Part shown: positions 56,001 to 64,000 of the stretch, piece after piece
Layout: each line of letters opens with the position of its first letter
Position numbering within the stretch: the first letter of the stretch is position 1
Assembly: GCA_916048095.2 (NCBI GenBank)
Contig: OU696595.1
Span: 6,327,165-6,391,164 of the forward strand
DNA from: Sacculina carcini
Taxonomy: Eukaryota > Arthropoda > Thecostraca > Sacculinidae
DNA length: 64,000 nucleotides
Reading direction: 5' to 3'
Made by a program: the position numbers and the translations under genes
The notes under the pieces: model-generated
The model's input: only the letters and a program-made list of their open reading frames with translations
Database searches by the model: none
What the model was told of the DNA's origin: nothing

Positions 56001-59000
56001 CACTTAGGTAACACTTAGGTAACACTTAGGTAACACTTAGGTAACACTTAGGTAACACTTAGGGTACACTTAGTTAACACTTAGGGCACACTTAGGTAAC
56101 ACTTAGGTAACACTTAGGGCACACTTAGGTAACACTTAGGTAACACTTATGTAACACTTAGGTAACATTTATGTAACACTTAGGTAACACTTAGGGCACA
56201 CTTAGGTAACACTTAGGGCACACTTAGGTAACACTTAGGGCACACTTAGGTAACACTTAGGGCACACTTAGGTAACACTTAGGGCACACTTAGGTAACAC
56301 TTAGGTAACACTTGAGGCACACTTAGTTAACACTTAGGGCACACTTAGGTAACACTTAGGGCATACTTAGGTAACACTTAGGGCACACTTAGGTAACACT
56401 TAGGTAACACTTAGGTAACACTTAGGTAACACTTAGGTAACACTTAGGTAACACTTAGGTAACACTTAGGTAACACTTAGGGTACACTTAGTTAACACTT
56501 AGGGCACACTTAGGTAACACTTAGGTAACACTTAGGGCACACTTAGGTAACACTTAGGGCACACTTAGGTAACACTTATGTAACACTTAGGTAACATTTA
56601 TGTAACACTTAGGTAACACTTAGGTAACACTTAGGTAACACATAGGTAACACTTAGGGCACACTTAGGTAACACTTGGGGCACACTTAGGGCACACTTAG
56701 GTAACACTTAGGGCACACTTAGGTAACACTTAGGTAACACTTAGGGTACACTTAGGTAACACTTAGGGAACACTTAGGTAACACTTAGGTAACACTTAGG
56801 TAACACTTAGGACACACTTAAGTAACACTTAGGTAACACTTAGGTAACACTTAGGTAACACTTAGGGCACACTTAGGGCACACTTAGGTAACACTTAGGT
56901 AACACTTAGGGCACACTTAGGGCACACTTAGGTAACACTTAGGTAACACTTAGGTAACACTTAGGTAACACTTAGGTAACACTTAGGTAACACTTAGGGC
57001 ACACTTATGTAACACTTAGGTAACACTTAGGGCACACTTAGGTAACACTTAGGGCACACTTAGGTAAAACTTAGGGAACACTTAGGTAACACTTAGGGCA
57101 CACTTAGGTAACACTTAGGTAACACTTAGGTAACACTTAGGGCACACTTAGGTAACACTTAGGGTACACTTAGGTAACACTTAGGTAACACTTAGGGCAC
57201 GCTTAGGTAACACTTAGGTAACACTTAGGTAACACTTAGGGTACACTTAGTTAACACTTAGGGCACACTTAGGTAACACTTATGTAACACTTAGGTAACA
57301 CTTAGGTAACATTTATGTAACACTTAGGTAACACTTAGGGCACACTTAGGTAACACTTAGGGCACACTTAGGTAACACTTATGTAACACTTAGGTAACAT
57401 TTATGTAACACTTAGGTAACACTTAGGTAACACTTAGGTAACACTTAGGTAACACTTAGGGCACACTTAGGTAACACTTAGGGCACACTTAGGGCACACT
57501 TAGGTAACACTTAGGGCACACTTAGGTAACACTTAGGTAACACTTAGGGTACACTTAGGTAACACTTAGGGTACACTTAGGTAACACTTAGGTAACACTT
57601 AGGTAACACTTAGGACACACTTAGGTAACACTTAGGTAACACTTAGGTAACACTTAGGTAACACTTAGGGCACACTTAGGGCACACTTAGGTAACACTTA
57701 GGTAACACTTAGGGCACACTTAGGTAACACTTAGGGCACACTTAGGTAACACTTAGGTAACACTTAGGTAACACTTAGGTAACACTTAGGGTACACTTAG
57801 TTAACACTTAGGGCACACTTATGTAACACTTAGGTAACACTTAGGGCACACTTAGGTAACACTTAGGGCACACTTAGGTAAAACTTAGGGAACACTTAGG
57901 TAACACTTAGGGCACACTTAGGGCATACTTAGGTAACACTTAGGTAACACTTAGGGCACACTTAGGTAACACTTAGGGCACACTTAGGTAACACTTAGGT
58001 AACACTTAGGGCACACTTAGGTAACACTTAGGGCACACTTAGGTAACACTTAGGTAACACTTAGGGCACACTTAGGTAACACTTAGGTAACACTTAGGGC
58101 ACACTTAGGTAACACTTAGGTAACACTTAGGTAACACTTAGGGTACACTTAGTTAACACTTAGGGCACACTTAGGTAACACTTATGTAACACTTAGGTAA
58201 CACTTAGGTAACACTTAGGGCACACTTAGGTAACACTTAGGGCACACTTAGGTAACACTTATGTAACACTTAGGTAACACTTAGGGCACACTTAGGTAAC
58301 ACTGAGGGCACACTTAGGTAACACTTAGGGCACACTTAGGTAACACTTAGGGCACACTTAGGTAACACTTAGGGCACACTTAGGTAACACTTAGGTAACA
58401 CTTGAGGCACACTTAGTTAGCACTTAGGGCACACTTAGGTAACACTTAGGGCATACTTAGGTAACACTTAGGTAACACTTAGGTAACACTTAGGTAACAC
58501 TTGAGGCACACTTAGTTAGCACTTAGGGCACACTTAGGTAACACTTAGGGCATACTTAGGTAACACTTAGGTAACACTTAGGTAACACTTAGGTAACACT
58601 TAGGTAACACTTAGGTAACACTTAGGTAACACTTAGGGTACACTTAGTTAACACTTAGGGCACACTTAGGTAACACTTAGGTAACACTTAGGGCACACTT
58701 AGGTAACACTTAGGTAACACTTATGTAACACTTAGGTAACATTTATGTAACACTTAGGTAACACTTAGGGCACACTTAGGTAACACTTAGGGCACACTTA
58801 GGTAACACTTAGGGCACACTTAGGTAACACTTAGGGCACACTTAGGTAACACTTAGGGCACACTTAGGTAACACTTAGGTAACACTTGAGGCACACTTAG
58901 TTAACACTTAGGGCACACTTAGGTAACACTTAGGGCATACTTAGGTAACACTTAGGGCATACTTAGGTAACACTTAGGTAACACTTAGGTAACACTTAGG

Positions 59001-59905
59001 TAACACTTAGGTAACACTTAGGTAACACTTAGGTAACACTTAGGTAACACTTAGGGTACACTTAGTTAACACTTAGGGCACACTTAGGTAACACTTAGGT
59101 AACACTTAGGGCACACTTAGGTAACACTTAGGGCACACTTAGGTAACACTTATGTAACACTTAGGTAACACTTATGTAACACTTAGGTAACACTTAGGTA
59201 ACACTTAGGTAACACATAGGTAACACTTAGGGCACACTTAGGTAACACTTGGGGCACACTTAGGGCACACTTAGGTAACACTTAGGGCACACTTAGGTAA
59301 CACTTAGGTAACACTTAGGGTACACTTAGGTAACACTTAGGGTACACTTAGGTAACACTTAGGTAACACTTAGGTAACACTTAGGACACACTTAAGTAAC
59401 ACTTAGGTAACACTTAGGTAACACTTAGGTAACACTTAGGGCACACTTAGGGCACACTTAGGTAACACTTAGGTAACACTTAGGGCACACTTAGGGCACA
59501 CTTAGGTAACACTTAGGTAACACTTAGGTAACACTTAGGTAACACTTAGGTAACACTTAGGTAACACTTAGGGCACACTTATGTAACACTTAGGTAACAC
59601 TTAGGGCACACTTAGGTAACACTTAGGGCACACTTAGGTAAAACTTAGGGAACACTTAGGTAACACTTAGGGCACACTTAGGTAACACTTAGGTAACACT
59701 TAGGTAACACTTAGGGCACACTTAGGTAACACTTAGGGTACACTTAGGTAACACTTAGGTAACACTTAGGGCACGCTTAGGTAACACTTAGGTAACACTT
59801 AGGTAACACTTAGGGTACACTTAGTTAACACTTAGGGCACACTTAGGTAACACTTATGTAACACTTAGGTAACACTTAGGTAACATTTATGTAACACTTA
59901 GGTAA
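53000..59905. repeat. 6,908-bp tandem repeat, copy 1
   Basis: This 628-unit segment begins a second copy at about 59.9 kb. Exact pairs at 6,908 bp include CATTTATGTAA 53064 and 59972, CACTTAGGACA 53273 and 60181, AACTTAGGGAA 53548 and 60456, CACTGAGGGCA 53966 and 60874, CACTTGAGGCA 54065 and 60973, CACTTTGGTAA 54758 and 61666, AACTTAGGGAA 55407 and 62315, CACTTGAGGCA 56309 and 63217, CACATAGGTAA 56639 and 63547, and CACTTAAGTAA 56815 and 63723. Inside it are shorter repeats of 1,859 bp and 2,475-2,574 bp. The left edge is placed where the number of B units before the CATTTATG cluster differs (near 53.0 versus 59.9 kb). Confidence 0.84.
53548..55406. repeat. 1,859-bp higher-order repeat inside the 6.9-kb repeat
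   Basis: AACTTAGGGAA at 53548 and 55407, CACTGAGGGCA at 53966 and 55825, CACTTGAGGCA at 54065 and 55924, and CACTTTGGTAA at 52899 and 54758 are all spaced by exactly 1,859 bp (169 units). The repeat is nested in the 6,908-bp unit and reappears in its second copy (60456 to 62315). It is probably a descendant of the modules seen at 49-53 kb, since the spacing from 51227 to 53548 (2,321 bp) exceeds it by exactly 42 units. Confidence 0.78.
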
Positions 59906-60455
59906 CACTTAGGGCACACTTAGGTAACACTTAGGGCACACTTAGGTAACACTTATGTAACACTTAGGTAACATTTATGTAACACTTAGGTAACACTTAG
60001 GTAACACTTAGGTAACACTTAGGTAACACTTAGGGCACACTTAGGTAACACTTAGGGCACACTTAGGGCACACTTAGGTAACACTTAGGGCACACTTAGG
60101 TAACACTTAGGTAACACTTAGGGTACACTTAGGTAACACTTAGGGTACACTTAGGTAACACTTAGGTAACACTTAGGTAACACTTAGGACACACTTAGGT
60201 AACACTTAGGTAACACTTAGGTAACACTTAGGTAACACTTAGGGCACACTTAGGGCACACTTAGGTAACACTTAGGTAACACTTAGGGCACACTTAGGTA
60301 ACACTTAGGGCACACTTAGGTAACACTTAGGTAACACTTAGGTAACACTTAGGTAACACTTAGGGTACACTTAGTTAACACTTAGGGCACACTTATGTAA
60401 CACTTAGGTAACACTTAGGGCACACTTAGGTAACACTTAGGGCACACTTAGGTAA
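55407..60455. repeat. Two nested copies of a 2,475/2,574-bp repeat
   Basis: AACTTAGGGAA at 55407 and 57882, and CACTGAGGGCA at 55825 and 58300, are 2,475 bp apart. CACTTGAGGCA at 56309 and 58883, CACATAGGTAA at 56639 and 59213, CACTTAAGTAA at 56815 and 59389, AACTTAGGGAA at 57068 and 59642, and CGCTTAGGTAA at 57200 and 59774 are 2,574 bp apart. The difference, 99 bp, is an added nine-unit module with a second CACTTGAGGCA (58399 and 58498). CATTTATGTAA at 56595 appears as CACTTATGTAA at 59169. Confidence 0.78.
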
Positions 60456-63400
60456 AACTTAGGGAACACTTAGGTAACACTTAGGGCACACTTAGGGCAT
60501 ACTTAGGTAACACTTAGGTAACACTTAGGGCACACTTAGGTAACACTTAGGGCACACTTAGGTAACACTTAGGTAACACTTAGGGCACACTTAGGTAACA
60601 CTTAGGGCACACTTAGGTAACACTTAGGTAACACTTAGGGCACACTTAGGTAACACTTAGGTAACACTTAGGGCACACTTAGGTAACACTTAGGTAACAC
60701 TTAGGTAACACTTAGGGTACACTTAGTTAACACTTAGGGCACACTTAGGTAACACTTATGTAACACTTAGGTAACACTTAGGTAACACTTAGGGCACACT
60801 TAGGTAACACTTAGGGCACACTTAGGTAACACTTATGTAACACTTAGGTAACACTTAGGGCACACTTAGGTAACACTGAGGGCACACTTAGGTAACACTT
60901 AGGGCACACTTAGGTAACACTTAGGGCACACTTAGGTAACACTTAGGGCACACTTAGGTAACACTTAGGTAACACTTGAGGCACACTTAGTTAGCACTTA
61001 GGGCACACTTAGGTAACACTTAGGGCATACTTAGGTAACACTTAGGTAACACTTAGGTAACACTTAGGTAACACTTAGGTAACACTTAGGTAACACTTAG
61101 GTAACACTTAGGGTACACTTAGTTAACACTTAGGGCACACTTAGGTAACACTTAGGTAACACTTAGGGCACACTTAGGTAACACTTAGGTAACACTTATG
61201 TAACACTTAGGTAACATTTATGTAACACTTAGGTAACACTTAGGTAACACTTAGGTAACACTTAGGTAACACTTAGGGCACACTTAGGTAACACTTAGGG
61301 CACACTTAGGGCACACTTAGGTAACACTTAGGGCACACTTAGGTAACATTTATGTAACACTTAGGTAACACTTAGGGCACACTTAGGTAACACTTAGGGC
61401 ACACTTAGGTAACACTTAGGGCACACTTAGGTAACACTTAGGTAACACTTATGTAACACTTAGGTAACATTTATGTAACACTTAGGTAACACTTAGGGCA
61501 CACTTAGGTAACACTTAGGGCACACTTAGGTAACACTTAGGGCACACTTAGGTAACACTTAGGGCACACTTAGGTAACACTTAGGGCACACTTAGGTAAC
61601 ACTTAGGGCATACTTAGGTAACACTTAGGGCATACTTAGGTAACACTTAGGTAACACTTAGGTAACACTTTGGTAACACTTAGGTAACACTTAGGTAACA
61701 CTTAGGTAACACTTAGGTAACACTTAGGGTACACTTAGTTAACACTTAGGGCACACTTAGGTAACACTTAGGGCACACTTAGGTAACACTTAGGGCACAC
61801 TTAGGTAACACTTATGTAACACTTAGGTAACATTTATGTAACACTTAGGTAACACTTAGGTAACACTTAGGTAACACTTAGGTAACACTTAGGGCACACT
61901 TAGGTAACACTTAGGGCACACTTAGGGCACACTTAGGTAACACTTAGGGCACACTTAGGTAACACTTAGGTAACACTTAGGGTACACTTAGGTAACACTT
62001 AGGGTACACTTAGGTAACACTTAGGTAACACTTAGGTAACACTTAGGACACACTTAGGTAACACTTAGGTAACACTTAGGTAACACTTAGGTAACACTTA
62101 GGGCACACTTAGGGCACACTTAGGTAACACTTAGGTAACACTTAGGGCACACTTAGGTAACACTTAGGGCACACTTAGGTAACACTTAGGTAACACTTAG
62201 GTAACACTTAGGTAACACTTAGGGTACACTTAGTTAACACTTAGGGCACACTTATGTAACACTTAGGTAACACTTAGGGCACACTTAGGTAACACTTAGG
62301 GCACACTTAGGTAAAACTTAGGGAACACTTAGGTAACACTTAGGGCACACTTAGGGCATACTTAGGTAACACTTAGGTAACACTTAGGGCACACTTAGGT
62401 AACACTTAGGGCACACTTAGGTAACACTTAGGTAACACTTAGGGCACACTTAGGTAACACTTAGGGCACACTTAGGTAACACTTAGGTAACACTTAGGGC
62501 ACACTTAGGTAACACTTAGGTAACACTTAGGGCACACTTAGGTAACACTTAGGTAACACTTAGGTAACACTTAGGGTACACTTAGTTAACACTTAGGGCA
62601 CACTTAGGTAACACTTATGTAACACTTAGGTAACACTTAGGTAACACTTAGGGCACACTTAGGTAACACTTAGGGCACACTTAGGTAACACTTATGTAAC
62701 ACTTAGGTAACACTTAGGGCACACTTAGGTAACACTGAGGGCACACTTAGGTAACACTTAGGGCACACTTAGGTAACACTTAGGGCACACTTAGGTAACA
62801 CTTAGGGCACACTTAGGTAACACTTAGGTAACACTTGAGGCACACTTAGTTAGCACTTAGGGCACACTTAGGTAACACTTAGGGCATACTTAGGTAACAC
62901 TTAGGTAACACTTAGGTAACACTTAGGTAACACTTAGGTAACACTTAGGTAACACTTAGGTAACACTTAGGGTACACTTAGGTAACACTTAGGGCACACT
63001 TAGGTAACACTTAGGTAACACTTAGGGCACACTTAGGTAACACTTAGGTAACACTTATGTAACACTTAGGTAACATTTATGTAACACTTAGGTAACACTT
63101 AGGGCACACTTAGGTAACACTTAGGGCACACTTAGGTAACACTTAGGGCACACTTAGGTAACACTTAGGGCACACTTAGGTAACACTTAGGGCACACTTA
63201 GGTAACACTTAGGTAACACTTGAGGCACACTTAGTTAACACTTAGGGCACACTTAGGTAACACTTAGGGCACACTTAGGTAACACTTAGGGCATACTTAG
63301 GTAACTCTTAGGTAACACTTAGGTAACACTTAGGTAACACTTAGGTAACACTTAGGTAACACTTAGGTAACACTTAGGTAACACTTAGGGTACACTTAGG

Positions 63401-64000
63401 TAACACTTAGGGCACACTTAGGTAACACTTAGGTAACACTTAGGGCACACTTAGGTAACACTTAGGGCACACTTAGGTAACACTTATGTAACACTTAGGT
63501 AACATTTATGTAACACTTAGGTAACACTTAGGTAACACTTAGGTAACACATAGGTAACACTTAGGGCACACTTAGGTAACACTTGGGGCACACTTAGGGC
63601 ACACTTAGGTAACACTTAGGGCACACTTAGGTAACACTTAGGTAACACTTAGGGTACACTTAGGTAACACTTAGGGCACACTTAGGTAACACTTAGGTAA
63701 CACTTAGGTAACACTTAGGACACACTTAAGTAACACTTAGGTAACACTTAGGTAACACTTAGGTAACACTTAGGGCACACTTAGGGCACACTTAGGTAAC
63801 ACTTAGGTAACACTTAGGGCACACTTAGGGCACACTTAGGTAACACTTAGGTAACACTTAGGTAACACTTAGGTAACACTTAGGTAACACTTAGGTAACA
63901 CTTAGGGCACACTTATGTAACACTTAGGTAACACTTAGGGCACACTTAGGTAACACTTAGGGCACACTTAGGTAAAACTTAGGGAACACTTAGGTAACAC
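59906..64000. repeat. 6,908-bp tandem repeat, copy 2 (cut by the window end)
   Basis: The second copy is present for about 4.1 kb and still matches at the last landmark, AACTTAGGGAA at 63976 (partner 57068). A private substitution gives CTCTTAGGTAA at 63305, a unit type I saw nowhere else. The remaining part of the copy lies outside the window. Confidence 0.84.

Larger units (their letters stand above)
40909..62743. repeat. Scattered landmark unit CACTGAGGGCA (right half only)
   Basis: This B-type unit with T5 changed to G occurs at 40909, 48169, 49390, 51678, 53966, 55825, 58300, 60874 and 62733. It is always preceded by an A unit and lies in a short A/B alternation. I found none left of 40.9 kb, so it marks the right-hand domain in the way that CACTTGGGTTA marks the left-hand one. 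Confidence 0.82.
1..64000. repeat. 11-bp satellite DNA array filling the whole window
   Basis: Head-to-tail 11-bp units cover every base. The two main types are A (CACTTAGGTAA, 4 G+C of 11) and B (CACTTAGGGCA, 6 G+C of 11). They share the core CACTTAGG at unit positions 1-8 and a final A, and differ only at positions 9 and 10. The common minor types are CACTTAGGGTA, CACTTAGTTAA, CACTTATGTAA, CATTTATGTAA, CACTTAGGACA, CACTTAGGCAA and CACTTGAGGCA. The first base is unit position 2, and unit starts stay at multiples of 11 to the last line (63976 = 5816 x 11). All units lie in one orientation and I see no inverted block, mobile element or unique spacer. The length and internal hierarchy fit a eukaryotic satellite block; the species and chromosomal location cannot be told from the sequence. 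Confidence 0.98.

Noticed and set aside
1..64000. Telomere repeat array
   Set aside because: The unit is 11 bp with two main forms and many variants, it has no marked G/C strand asymmetry (A has 2 G and 2 C, B has 3 G and 3 C), and it shows multi-kilobase higher-order repeats. Telomerase products are usually more uniform and G-rich on one strand.
1..64000. CRISPR array or plasmid iterons
   Set aside because: There are no unique spacers between repeats, the repeat is only 11 bp, there are no cas or replication genes, and the array is far too long.
1..64000. Protein-coding repeat (for example a fibre or antifreeze-like protein)
   Set aside because: The 11-bp unit is not a multiple of three, and nearly every unit has TAG on the plus strand and TAA on the minus strand, so no frame stays open beyond a few tens of bases.
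1..64000. CENP-B box
   Set aside because: The mammalian CENP-B box needs CpG-containing core elements (TTCG and CGGG). The array is almost free of CpG and I saw no match.
1..64000. Hidden data-like code in the A/B order
   Set aside because: The order looks irregular locally, but it repeats at fixed long offsets (2,464, 3,366, 6,908, 15,620 and 18,150 bp), which duplication history explains.
1..64000. Promoters, terminators or tRNA-like structures
   Set aside because: TTA/TAA-rich steps occur in every unit, so apparent motifs are repeated thousands of times with no distinguishing context; none can be supported as a discrete site.

Overview
The whole window is one uninterrupted satellite DNA array built on an 11-bp unit; I find no gene, RNA gene, transposable element or unique sequence in it. 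Two unit types dominate: type A, CACTTAGGTAA, and type B, CACTTAGGGCA. A minority of variant units differ at one to three positions. The array enters the window at the second base of a unit and leaves it mid-unit, so both ends of the window lie inside a larger array. The unit phase never shifts: every one of the more than one hundred unit starts I computed between 11 and 63976 is an exact multiple of 11. Tens of kilobases of diverged short-unit repeat of this kind point to a eukaryotic heterochromatic (centromeric, pericentromeric or subtelomeric) block in a long-read assembly. The sequence does not identify the species. The embedded TTAGG and TTAGGG recall telomere repeats, but the array is not a telomere.

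Using rare variant units as landmarks, a layered history can be read. (1) At about 0.2-11.3 kb and again at 22-29.4 kb lies a higher-order repeat of about 2.46 kb (224 units), marked by CACTCAGGTAA, CACTTGGGTTA, a GGGTA-TACTT junction and a GCA-CGCTT junction. It carries local partial duplications of 1,001 bp (0.2-2.2 kb) and 1,089 bp (2.6-4.8 kb). (2) At about 11.4-20 kb and again at 29.6-38 kb lie HORs of about 1.6 kb and 3,366 bp, marked by CACAAGGGTAA. (3) These two domains sit together inside a large tandem duplication of 15,620 bp (1,420 units): copy one is about 6.45-22.05 kb and copy two about 22.05-40.2 kb. Copy two is longer because its first 2,530 bp was duplicated again, so most of it aligns to copy one at an offset of 18,150 bp. 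(4) From 36 to 49 kb, later duplications give offsets of 5,665 and 7,260 bp. (5) From 49 to 53 kb there are mixed 99-bp and 385-bp modules. (6) From 53 kb to the end a 6,908-bp (628-unit) tandem repeat begins a second copy at about 59.9 kb. It contains nested repeats of 1,859 and 2,475-2,574 bp.

The array cannot encode protein: almost every unit has a stop codon on each strand, and the only plus-strand ATG I see (in the CTTATGTAA variants) is followed at once by TAA. Copies differ mainly by whole 11-bp units and isolated substitutions, as expected from unequal exchange and gene conversion. The coordinates of HOR edges are my estimates from reading landmarks and may be off by tens of bases; landmark positions and their offsets are exact as computed by hand.
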